Source: Flavisolibacter sp.
GTDB lineage: Bacteria > Bacteroidota > Bacteroidia > Chitinophagales > Chitinophagaceae
Direction of reading: 5' to 3'
NCBI GenBank assembly: GCA_013695175.1
Contig: JACDAZ010000212.1
Location: 1 to 5,623 of the forward strand
Length of the DNA: 5,623 nucleotides
The translations under genes were made by a program, and so were the position numbers. Positions 1-5,453 of this stretch are shown here, one piece after another; position 1 is the first letter of the stretch; each line of letters starts with the position of its first letter. Under the pieces are notes generated by a model. That model was not told where the DNA came from. It ran no database searches and saw only the letters and a program-made list of their open reading frames with translations.

Positions 1-1
1 A

Positions 2-376
2 ATTTTTGGAGATATTGATTTAGCAGAGCATCGTGAATGGAATGAAAGAATTTGTATCCAAGCAGGATTAGAGGCTGTGTTTCCATTATGGAAGCAGGAC
101 CGGAAAGAACTGGTTTTAGAAATGATAGATGCTGGTATGAAGGCAATGATAGTGAGTTGTAATGATTACATGGGGAAAGGTTATATAGGTAAAACATTGG
201 ATGTTGATTTGGTTGAAGAATTGAAAGCTAAAGGTATCGATCCCTGTGGTGAAGAAGGTGAATTCCACACTTTGGTGGTTGAATGTGAAATTTTCAAACA
301 GCCTGTTGCTGCTTCAATAATGGGTGTAAAAAAGCATGAACAAATGTGGTATGGAGATCTTGTTCTTAAACCTTAA
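2..376 (+). CDS. Dph6/DUF71-type ATP-binding protein, C-terminal part (5' end outside window)
   Basis: The frame is open from base 2 and ends at TAA 374-376, giving about 124 C-terminal residues; the start lies before the window. An N-terminal run reading GDID..EHREWNERIC is followed by a PLW motif and then GEEGEFHTLV. These are characteristic of the DUF71/Dph6 family (diphthine-ammonia ligase and bacterial relatives), whose N-terminal half, missing here, carries the PP-loop ATP pyrophosphatase site. The GEEGEFHT segment is the most conserved C-terminal element. In archaea and eukaryotes Dph6 amidates diphthine on elongation factor 2. Bacteria are not known to make diphthamide, so the substrate here is unknown and 'diphthine-ammonia ligase' should be read as a family name only. 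The gene precedes rluF on the same strand with a 57-bp gap, and co-transcription is possible but not shown. Family assignment is firm; function is not. Confidence 0.85.
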   Translation: MFGDIDLAEHREWNERICIQAGLEAVFPLWKQDRKELVLEMIDAGMKAMIVSCNDYMGKGYIGKTLDVDLVEELKAKGIDPCGEEGEFHTLVVECEIFKQPVAASIMGVKKHEQMWYGDLVLKP

Positions 377-433
377 TTCAAATACTTTTTAATTCATCAA
401 TCATAAGAAAACTAAAAAGATAATTTTGCTGCA

Positions 434-1168
434 ATGGATACCAGCTTAAATAAATACATAAGTGAAAGTGGTTTTTGCAGCCGAAGGGAAGCTGACAGAT
501 ATATTGAAGAAGGACGGGTATCTATAAATGGAAAAGAAGCACATAAAGGCAACAGGGTTGTTGCCGGAAATGTTGTGAAAATAGATGGTGAGCCTTTGCC
601 CAAGCGACAGTCTGCTGTTTACCTGATGCTCAACAAACCTAAAGGCATTACCTGTACAACTGATTTAAAGGATAAAACCAATATCATTCAATATGTAAAT
701 CATAAGCAAAGAATTTTTCCCATTGGAAGATTGGATAAATTATCGGAAGGACTTATTTTTTTAACTAATGATGGTGATATTGTAAATAAGATATTAAGAG
801 CCGGCAATGGCCACGAAAAAGAATATATAGTTACCACTGATAGAAATTTTGATTTTGATTTTATAAAACAAATGCGGGAAGGTGTGAGAATTCCGGGTGG
901 AAAAACAAAACCGTGTTTCGTAAAAGGGGAAGGACCTAATCGTTTTCGTATTATTCTTACACAGGGATTAAACCGCCAGATCAGGAGGATGTGTGAAGCA
1001 CTGGGTTACCGTGTCAGTTCTCTTAAACGTATACGGATCATGAACATCACCTTATCCGGGCTTGCACCGGGTAAATGGCGTTATTTTACACCTGCGGAAA
1101 TAGAATCTATCAACAATATGCTCAGGAACAGCAGTAAAACAGCTGATGGAGATGGTATGGGTGAATAA
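434..1168 (+). CDS. rluF: 23S rRNA pseudouridine synthase RluF
   Basis: This 244-residue protein belongs to the RsuA/RluB/RluE/RluF group of pseudouridine synthases. An S4 RNA-binding domain occupies about residues 4-50 (LNKYISESG.CSRREADRYI). The catalytic domain contains FPIGRLDK at about 95-102, with the presumed nucleophilic Asp101. It also has NDGD.VNKILRAGN..EKEY and LTQGLNRQIRRMCEALGY near residues 175-192. The NKILRAGN.HEKEY and RIMN.SL/TLSG segments match E. coli RluF closely, which favours RluF over RluB or RsuA. The E. coli enzyme modifies U2604 of 23S rRNA and also U35 of tRNA-Tyr; conservation of those targets here is inferred. The start at 434 is chosen because the S4 domain begins four codons later. 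There is no clear Shine-Dalgarno sequence. A possible promoter is TTG 360-362, a 20-nt spacer and TACTTTTT 383-390, which is weak. Confidence 0.93.
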   Translation: MDTSLNKYISESGFCSRREADRYIEEGRVSINGKEAHKGNRVVAGNVVKIDGEPLPKRQSAVYLMLNKPKGITCTTDLKDKTNIIQYVNHKQRIFPIGRLDKLSEGLIFLTNDGDIVNKILRAGNGHEKEYIVTTDRNFDFDFIKQMREGVRIPGGKTKPCFVKGEGPNRFRIILTQGLNRQIRRMCEALGYRVSSLKRIRIMNITLSGLAPGKWRYFTPAEIESINNMLRNSSKTADGDGMGE

Positions 1169-1230
1169 TAAAAACGGAACTAAAAAATACTTGATGAAAA
1201 CTTCCTTTCGCCCATTAATGACAAAAACTG

Positions 1231-1620
1231 ATGATGGTAATTATTGCTAAATGGATAGTTATTTTATTTGGACTATTTCTGATTGCAGCAGGTTTTCTCA
1301 TGCTCTTTGCACCTGAAAAAGCAAGAGCTACTTTAAGAAAAGCAGGGAGCACCAATTTTATAAATTATACAGAATTGATCGTAAGGATGATACCGGCAGT
1401 AGGTTTGATCTTATATTCAGAATTCTCCAGATATCCCTTATCATTTAAAGTTTTGGGATGGTTTATGTTAGTTACTTCCATCATACTTTGTATTATTCCA
1501 AGAAAGTTGCATCACCAATTTTCCCTGAGATCAGCAGATATTTTAAAACCGGTTTATTTTCGCCTTATATCACCCTTTTCTTTTTTATTTGGATCTGCCA
1601 TTATTTATTCTGTTATTTAA
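1231..1620 (+). CDS. Small four-helix integral membrane protein, unknown function
   Basis: I do not recognise a named family with certainty. The 129 residues form four hydrophobic segments at about 4-26, 47-64, 71-90 and 107-129. Between the first two is a basic loop (EKARATLRKAG), and after the third is another basic stretch (PRKLHHQF). There is no signal peptidase site and no catalytic motif I can point to. An in-frame TGA at 1219-1221 limits the start to the tandem ATGs at 1231 and 1234; either could be used. The lipoprotein gene follows after only 19 bp, so the two are probably one transcription unit, and both products belong to the cell envelope. The 62-bp gap to rluF shows no terminator, so read-through from rluF is possible. 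Confidence 0.7.
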   Translation: MMVIIAKWIVILFGLFLIAAGFLMLFAPEKARATLRKAGSTNFINYTELIVRMIPAVGLILYSEFSRYPLSFKVLGWFMLVTSIILCIIPRKLHHQFSLRSADILKPVYFRLISPFSFLFGSAIIYSVI

Positions 1621-1639
1621 TATTTGATAAACTAAAAAA

Positions 1640-2119
1640 ATGAAAATGAAATTTATTTACCTGCTTTTTATAATCAGCATATTTGCCTGTAATGAAAATC
1701 CAAAGGAAACTTCTGTAACCACAACAGATTCAACAATACAAACACCTGCAACACCAAAACCTGATACTCCTGTAAAAGTTGAAGTTGATAAACCCACACA
1801 AACAGTGGCTCCGTCAAAAGTTTATTCAAATGCAAGATTCAGGGATGTAACAGTTCAAAAAATTGGAGAAAATAAATACACCATCCAGGGTAAGGGGCAA
1901 ATTTTTGAAGCCAATTTTGGATGGGTGGTTGAGGATGGACACAATGAAATAAAAGAAGGTTTTGAAATGACAGATGCCGGTGCTCCCGAGTGGGGTAATT
2001 TTAAATTTACTATTGAGGTACAAAAGGAAAGACCCAATTCAACACTTACTTTAATTTTATTTGAATCCAGTGCAAAAGATGGCAGCAGAGTCTATCAATT
2101 ACCTATTGTGCTGGAATAA
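1640..2119 (+). CDS. Gmad2-domain lipoprotein
   Basis: The 159-residue product starts with a basic N-terminus, a hydrophobic stretch and a lipobox (IFAC), placing the lipidated cysteine at residue 17. It is therefore predicted to be processed by signal peptidase II and anchored in a membrane. A Thr/Pro/Lys-rich, low-complexity linker covers about residues 20-62. The C-terminal 95 residues resemble the Gmad2 immunoglobulin-like domain. Supporting features are an internal Q.FEANFGW.VEDG pattern, a central EGF.MTDAGAPEWG.F motif and the closing FE.SAKDGSR....PIVL. The name Gmad2 comes from its association with GerM in spore-formers, but the domain also occurs as single-domain lipoproteins or secreted proteins in non-sporulating bacteria. 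The ligand is unknown. Starts at residue 1 or Met3 are both possible. It sits 19 bp after the membrane protein gene and just upstream of a terminator. Confidence 0.82.
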   Translation: MKMKFIYLLFIISIFACNENPKETSVTTTDSTIQTPATPKPDTPVKVEVDKPTQTVAPSKVYSNARFRDVTVQKIGENKYTIQGKGQIFEANFGWVVEDGHNEIKEGFEMTDAGAPEWGNFKFTIEVQKERPNSTLTLILFESSAKDGSRVYQLPIVLE

Positions 2120-2151
2120 AATTAATGCATCAATTGGTGGATGTGATAAAT

Positions 2152-2181
2152 GATAGCATAGACTAAAAATGCTATTTTTTT
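2152..2181 (+). terminator. Rho-independent terminator of the forward block, overlapping the ferritin stop codon
   Basis: The arms ATAGCAT (2153-2159) and ATGCTAT (2169-2175) pair perfectly over 7 bp around a 9-nt loop. A G-U pair (2152/2176) can extend the stem, and a run of seven T residues (2175-2181) follows. It lies 32 bp after the lipoprotein stop codon. The right arm and T-run fall inside the last codons and the stop (2172-2174) of the convergent ferritin gene. On the reverse strand the stem is not followed by a comparable T-run, so it should act mainly in the forward direction. The stem is AT-rich, so its strength is uncertain. Confidence 0.6.
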
Positions 2182-2681
2182 CCGCCTTGTTGCCTTGTCA
2201 TCATTATATCCCTGTCAAAAAGATAAAGACCGCTTTTATCCTCTCCTATCATCTCCAGCTTATCGTTCAGCACACGGGCACTTCTTTCTTCTTCAATCTG
2301 TTCACTTACATACCACTGCAAAAAATTATGTGTTGCATAATCTTTTTCAGATAATGCCTGGTCTACCAACTCATTAATGCTGCTGCTCACCTCAATTTCA
2401 TGTTTTAAAAAATCTGCAAACATGCTTTTCAAACTTTTAAAAGTAACAACAGGTTGCTCCAGAGCCGGCACCAGTGCAAAGCCGCCCCTTTCATTAATGA
2501 ATCGCATCAGCTTCAGCATGTGCTCTCTTTCTTCTTCACTTTGTGTAAAAAAATATTCTGCTACATTATCAAGACCGGGTTGTATATCACTCCAGCTTGC
2601 CATGGCTAAATATGCATGCGATGAAGCAGCTTCTAATTTCACCTGTTGGTTTAGAGCCTCCTGCATTGATTTTGATAACAT
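2172..2681 (-). CDS. ftnA: Non-haem bacterial ferritin (FtnA type)
   Basis: This 169-residue protein has full ferritin length and aligns along its whole length with E. coli FtnA. Ferroxidase ligands are visible: Glu17 and Tyr24 in helix A, Glu51 and His54 (ExxH) in helix B, and Glu95 in the KHE motif of helix C. In helix D the NFLQWYVSEQIEEE segment supplies Glu127, Gln128 and Glu130/131. The GLYLFD segment near 151-156 is also FtnA-like. Haem-binding Met of bacterioferritin at the usual helix-B position is not evident, so Bfr is less likely. The protein is expected to assemble into a 24-subunit cytosolic shell that oxidises Fe(II) and stores the mineral. The start at 2681 fits the family N-terminus. 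It converges on the lipoprotein gene, its stop codon lying in that operon's terminator hairpin. A likely own promoter lies just upstream. I see no Fur box. Confidence 0.95.
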   Translation of the reverse strand: MLSKSMQEALNQQVKLEAASSHAYLAMASWSDIQPGLDNVAEYFFTQSEEEREHMLKLMRFINERGGFALVPALEQPVVTFKSLKSMFADFLKHEIEVSSSINELVDQALSEKDYATHNFLQWYVSEQIEEERSARVLNDKLEMIGEDKSGLYLFDRDIMMTRQQGGKK

Positions 2682-2692
2682 CGTTTTTTTTC

Positions 2693-2720
2693 TAAAATTA
2701 CATACTTAAGATCAGAACAA
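2693..2720 (-). promoter_or_regulatory. Putative Bacteroidota-type promoter for ferritin
   Basis: Reading the reverse strand, a TTG (-33 type, 2718-2720) is followed by a 17-nt spacer and TAATTTTA (2693-2700). The latter matches 7 of 8 positions of the Bacteroidota -7 consensus TAnnTTTG. Transcription would start about 5-8 nt further on, leaving a very short A-rich leader before the ATG at 2681. The rest of the 210-bp gap to the DUF6580 gene contains no ORF, RNA gene or strong hairpin that I can support. Confidence 0.4.
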
Positions 2721-2891
2721 TGTCTAATCAGCTTTCCGGTGATGATAACAGTTATACCTGTATAAAATATTTGAATGTAAGATTACATAATGATTGATGC
2801 TGGCACAACCAAAAGCAGAAGTTAAAACAAATAAATCCTAACTATATAGGGAAAGAGAAAAAGGCTAATATGATGCTTGGGGAAAAATTAA

Positions 2892-3488
2892 TTATGCTAT
2901 CCCCATCTCTTTTTTGGGTAAGGTTTTATTGACCAAATAAAAGCTGCCAAAAAGCAAAGCCATAAAAAACAGGTCACTTAGTATAAAGCTTGCTCCAAAA
3001 CCCGGAATAAATCCATAATCCCTGTAAAAAGCAAGACCATCATTATAGCACATCATTAGTCCTTCAAATGTTTTTGGTCTCATAAAACCACCACCACCTA
3101 TCCATACAGCAAAATTGGAAAGAAGAAAAAAGATCATGGAACCACTTAATGAAAATCCAACAATGTTTTTGATATTGATTTTTCTCATGGCAAAACCAAA
3201 TACAGTTAGTGCAGCAAACAATACATAATTCACCCACTGACCGCTATAAAATCCTGGTATAGCTGAATAACCAAAGAGGTATAAACCCTGGTAAAGAAGA
3301 TCGGATAAAAACAAAGAAAGAAGAGGAAGAACAAAAGCAAGTTTTTTATTCTTTATAATAGCACCACCAAAAATAGCCATGGCAAGATGAGGGGCAAATC
3401 CAAAAGGACGACCATCCCAGGCACGATATAAAGCAGCAACTACAACAAGTAATATAAATGCAACAACAACAGATCTGTTCAATTTCAT
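2892..3488 (-). CDS. DUF6580 family membrane protein (putative transporter component)
   Basis: The product is about 198 residues with five or six hydrophobic segments, at about 7-21, 31-45, 50-70, 86-100, 108-130 and 165-186. Conserved blocks typical of DUF6580 are visible. They are RPFGFAPHLAMAIFGGA near the N-terminus, the SDLLYQ segment, LSNFAVWI with a glycine run, then KTFEGLMMCY and a late SDL. The family is described as a putative transport protein and resembles substrate-binding membrane subunits of ECF-type transporters; the substrate is not known. The frame is open further upstream to an ATG at 3554, adding 22 residues. I prefer the ATG at 3488 because the extension is unlike the family N-terminus and a -7-like box (3507-3514) lies between the two starts. 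It lies upstream of ferritin on the same strand, separated by 210 bp, and is divergent from the toxin-antitoxin-like pair. Confidence 0.82.
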   Translation of the reverse strand: MKLNRSVVVAFILLVVVAALYRAWDGRPFGFAPHLAMAIFGGAIIKNKKLAFVLPLLSLFLSDLLYQGLYLFGYSAIPGFYSGQWVNYVLFAALTVFGFAMRKINIKNIVGFSLSGSMIFFLLSNFAVWIGGGGFMRPKTFEGLMMCYNDGLAFYRDYGFIPGFGASFILSDLFFMALLFGSFYLVNKTLPKKEMGIA

Positions 3489-3506
3489 TCTTTCCGGTTT
3501 AAGGCG

Positions 3507-3514
3507 CAAAAATA
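3507..3514 (-). promoter_or_regulatory. -7 promoter box for the DUF6580 gene
   Basis: On the reverse strand this reads TATTTTTG, an exact fit to the Bacteroidota -7 consensus TAnnTTTG. It lies 18 bp upstream of the preferred ATG at 3488. No convincing TTTG element is seen 17-23 nt further upstream, so the promoter is only half supported. If real, it rules out the longer start at 3554. Confidence 0.35.
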
Positions 3515-3610
3515 AAGTAAGAATTGAAAAGCATCTATTTTTATTATTTCTCACATAATTACCTGCTATAACCCAATTATTTAATTAATTTTAAAACAGA
3601 TAATTTATTT

Positions 3611-3799
3611 ATGTCTAATGAGGATTTAAAATACGAAATCACTAAAGTATTAGAAAGCTTTTCTGAAGGAGCTCTTAAAGAACTTCTAGCTTTCTTAAAA
3701 GAATTGGAACAAAAAAACCAAGATGTACTTGAGCAACAATCTCTGTTAAAAAAGATTTTATCTGAAGATAAAGACTTACTCCAGAAGCTTGCTCAATGA
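3611..3799 (+). CDS. Small helical protein, putative antitoxin of the Fic/Doc cassette
   Basis: The 62-residue product is charged and predicted to be almost wholly alpha-helical. A helix around residues 5-33 (EITKVLESFSEGALKELLAFLKELEQ, split by SFSEG) is followed by a hydrophilic helix ending EDKDLLQKLAQ. The first part recalls the LPEE.L.EVLDFL pattern of small DUF2281-like antitoxin-associated proteins, but I would not assign that family. It lacks the recognisable N-terminal fold of Phd, the classical Doc partner. The antitoxin role rests on position: its TGA overlaps the ATG of the Fic/Doc gene by 4 nt (ATGA at 3796-3799), the usual translational coupling of antitoxin-toxin pairs. No Shine-Dalgarno sequence is seen. 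A weak -7-like TAATTTTA lies at 3586-3593. No DNA-binding motif is obvious, so autoregulation is not evident. Confidence 0.62.
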   Translation: MSNEDLKYEITKVLESFSEGALKELLAFLKELEQKNQDVLEQQSLLKKILSEDKDLLQKLAQ

Positions 3800-4200
3800 T
3801 TTCCCTTTCACAAGCTGGATATATTCATGATATTTTAATTAAAACATTTGGAGGTTCAAATGGAATAAGAAATGTTGATTTGTTACAATCTGCACTTCAA
3901 AGACCTTATTCAACTTTTGAAGGAAAGGATTTATATAATTCTCCGATAAAAAAAGCTGCTGCTCTTATAGAAAGTATATTGAACAATCATCCTTTTATTG
4001 TTTTGAAGGAAAGGATTTATATAATTGATGGAAACAAAGGAACAGGATATGTTTTAATGAGGCTGTTACTATTAGAACATGGTTTAGATATTGAAGCAAG
4101 CCAGGAGGATAAATACCTGTTTGTAATAAAGCTAGCTTCAGGTAAAATAAATTATAATGATGCTGTTTTTTGGTTGAATAATCATATAGTCAACATCTAA
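3796..4200 (+). CDS. Fic/Doc (death-on-curing) toxin-family protein with a disrupted active-site motif
   Basis: This 134-residue protein is a Doc-like Fic-fold protein. Family signatures are FGGSNGIRNVDLLQSALQRP (19-38), the TFEGKDLY segment (40-47), KAAALIESIL.NHPF (53-67) and the RLLLLEHGL helix. Fic proteins transfer a phosphate-containing group from a nucleotide; P1 Doc phosphorylates EF-Tu, using the HPFxDGNKRT-type motif. Here the motif is broken: HPFI (65-68) is followed by nine extra residues, VLKERIYII (69-77), before DGNKGTG (78-84). The motif arginine is also glycine (Gly82, codon GGA, one step from AGA). Without the extra residues the length is 125, like P1 Doc. His65, Asp78, Asn80 and Lys81 persist, but their spacing is wrong, so I infer loss of catalysis. 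The frame is intact and the gene may be recently inactivated. It overlaps the putative antitoxin gene by 4 nt and ends 14 bp from convergent manA. Confidence 0.85.
   Translation: MISLSQAGYIHDILIKTFGGSNGIRNVDLLQSALQRPYSTFEGKDLYNSPIKKAAALIESILNNHPFIVLKERIYIIDGNKGTGYVLMRLLLLEHGLDIEASQEDKYLFVIKLASGKINYNDAVFWLNNHIVNI
3915..3940 (+). repeat. 26-nt direct repeat, copy 1 (donor position)
   Basis: This stretch starts TTTTGAAGGA and ends TATATAATT, and it is identical base for base to 4001-4026. Here it encodes the normal family segment TFEGKDLY of the Fic/Doc protein, so this is taken as the original copy. The match stops exactly at both ends (C versus G on either side). Confidence 0.95.
4001..4026 (+). 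repeat. 26-nt direct repeat, copy 2 (inserted in the Fic motif)
   Basis: This is a perfect copy of 3915-3940, offset by 86 bp and therefore read in a different frame, giving LKERIYII-like residues. It is bounded by ATTG at 3997-4000 and again at 4024-4027. The net insertion relative to a normal HPFIDGNK reading is therefore 27 nt and keeps the frame. No terminal inverted repeats or coding capacity are present, so it is not a mobile element. Confidence 0.93.
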
Positions 4201-4214
4201 GTCAATACAGAGAA

Positions 4215-5417
4215 TCAACTTTTTACCGGCACCCTCACTCTAAAGAAAGCAGAATCTTCCATACATAAAAAAGAATATTCACCGCCACCTGCAATAAATG
4301 CAGATTCCCCCTTGTTTAACAGCGTTCTTTTTTCGCCATCTATCACCTCCACAGAGCCCGAATAAACAAATACAATTTCAGCACTTATGGCTGTTACTGT
4401 TTTTTCAGTATTAGCAACACATTCATATTTTATGAGTTCAAATTCGGCAGCATCGGTTTTATATACCTTCTCTTCTGCATCCAGGTCTTCCATCACATCC
4501 GGCATGGTGGCTTCAAAATTTACATTTTCCAAAAGCTCATTTACATCCATATGTTTGGTGGTAAGCCCACCACGCAACACATTGTCTGAGTTGGCCATCA
4601 CTTCTACATTTTGCCCTTGCAGGTAAGCGTGCAATAAACCTGCAGGCTGGTACACACCTTCTCCTTTTTGTAAATGCAAAAGGTTTAAAAAATAGATTGA
4701 GAAAATACCGGGATCTCTAATTGCTGAAGAAGCATTTGAAAAAGCACGTGCTGCCCAAAAATCAGGAGTGTCTTTTAATAATTCTCTTTTCTCATACAGC
4801 GGAACTATCCTTTCTGCCAGTGGTTGTAAAACTTTTTCCACTTCACTCCTCTCCATCTTCATTACAAAATGATACAAGCCCTGGTAACCTTTTTCTTCAA
4901 AAACGGGGACCAGGTGACCTAGCTCAGGAACAGTTTTTAAAGTTTCAACTAATTTTCCTTCTTCCTTAAATCCATGCAACAGGTAAAAATCACCTAAAGC
5001 CACCATCAGTTCCGGTTTTGGATTTCGGTCTTTATAATTCCTTTCTCTCTCATGAATTCCAATACCCCTTTCATCTTCTTTTTCAAAACCGGCAACAGCC
5101 CTTTGCTTATCCGGATGTACCTGTATCGACAGCATTTCCTTTACATCCAGCACTTTTAATAAAAATGGTAAGGATTCAAATTGTTGCCATGCTTCTTCGC
5201 CAACCGCAGCTTCTTTATTTTCTTTTATAAAATCAGTAAGCTTTATATCACCATTTTCAGTCTCTAGTTTAGCCGGGTAGGCAGGATGTGCTCCCATCCA
5301 ATATTCAGCAAGCGGTTTTTGATTTTGTTTTTGTAACCCCAGCAAATCAGCAAGAAAAAGGAAACCTCCCCAATCATAATGCTGCAATTTTCCTTTCAGT
5401 AGATAAACTCTTTGCAC
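4215..5417 (-). CDS. manA: Mannose-6-phosphate isomerase, class I
   Basis: This is a 400-residue, type I phosphomannose isomerase (zinc-dependent cupin fold) that interconverts mannose-6-phosphate and fructose-6-phosphate. It links glycolysis to mannose use and GDP-mannose/glycan precursor synthesis in the cytosol. The N-terminus LKGKLQHYDWGG is typical. Zinc ligands are visible as Gln99 and His101 (LSIQVHPDK), Glu136 (NPKPELMVAL) and His263 (GLLHAYLQG). The active-site region continues with NSDNVLRGGLTTKH, including Arg282. A C-terminal cupin domain ends the protein. The frame extends upstream to an ATG at 5471, but that start would overlap the divergent yraN gene and add 18 residues of non-conserved Tyr/Leu-rich sequence. 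GTG at 5417 gives a start (VQRVYLLKGK) that fits the family, and no other candidate lies between. Numbering uses this GTG. Its 3' end converges on the Fic/Doc gene at 14 bp with no hairpin seen. Confidence 0.94.
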   Translation of the reverse strand: MQRVYLLKGKLQHYDWGGFLFLADLLGLQKQNQKPLAEYWMGAHPAYPAKLETENGDIKLTDFIKENKEAAVGEEAWQQFESLPFLLKVLDVKEMLSIQVHPDKQRAVAGFEKEDERGIGIHERERNYKDRNPKPELMVALGDFYLLHGFKEEGKLVETLKTVPELGHLVPVFEEKGYQGLYHFVMKMERSEVEKVLQPLAERIVPLYEKRELLKDTPDFWAARAFSNASSAIRDPGIFSIYFLNLLHLQKGEGVYQPAGLLHAYLQGQNVEVMANSDNVLRGGLTTKHMDVNELLENVNFEATMPDVMEDLDAEEKVYKTDAAEFELIKYECVANTEKTVTAISAEIVFVYSGSVEVIDGEKRTLLNKGESAFIAGGGEYSFLCMEDSAFFRVRVPVKS

Positions 5418-5439
5418 CTTGTATAGATATTTATATTTT
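5411..5439 (+). promoter_or_regulatory. Putative promoter for yraN in the manA-yraN divergent gap
   Basis: TTTG (5411-5414), a 17-nt spacer and TATATTTT (5432-5439) match the Bacteroidota -33/-7 pattern, the -7 box at 7 of 8 positions. The predicted start of transcription falls just before the ATG at 5454. The -33 element lies within the first codons of manA, so the two divergent genes have very little room for separate control regions. No equally good reverse-strand promoter is visible for manA. Confidence 0.35.
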
Positions 5440-5453
5440 AGATAAAGATAGAG

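Noticed and set aside
421..428. TAATTTTG, a perfect -7 consensus match upstream of rluF.
   Set aside because: It lies 5 bp before the ATG, so the transcript would be leaderless or start inside the gene, and no -33 element is at the right distance. It is probably chance in AT-rich DNA.
2377..2709. A 110-codon open frame antisense to ferritin.
   Set aside because: It mirrors the coding constraint of the ferritin gene, is Ser/Cys-rich, resembles no family I know, and ferritin itself is unambiguous.
2748..2761. ACAG/CTGT mini-hairpin upstream of ferritin, considered as an iron or riboregulatory element.
   Set aside because: It is only a 4-bp stem with no known motif, and it probably lies upstream of the predicted transcription start.
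3581..3590. Palindromic TTAATTAATT in the DUF6580/antitoxin divergent gap, considered as an operator.
   Set aside because: It is short, made only of A and T, and expected by chance in such a region; there is no second copy.
3915..4026. Two 26-nt repeats considered as the start of a CRISPR array or as mobile-element ends.
   Set aside because: There are only two copies, both inside one coding gene; the first encodes a conserved family segment and there are no inverted ends or cas genes. A local templated duplication explains them better.
4387..5230. Several open frames of 70-82 codons antisense to manA.
   Set aside because: All lie fully inside the well-supported manA gene, overlap no promoter-like sequence, and have low-complexity Ser/Phe-rich translations.
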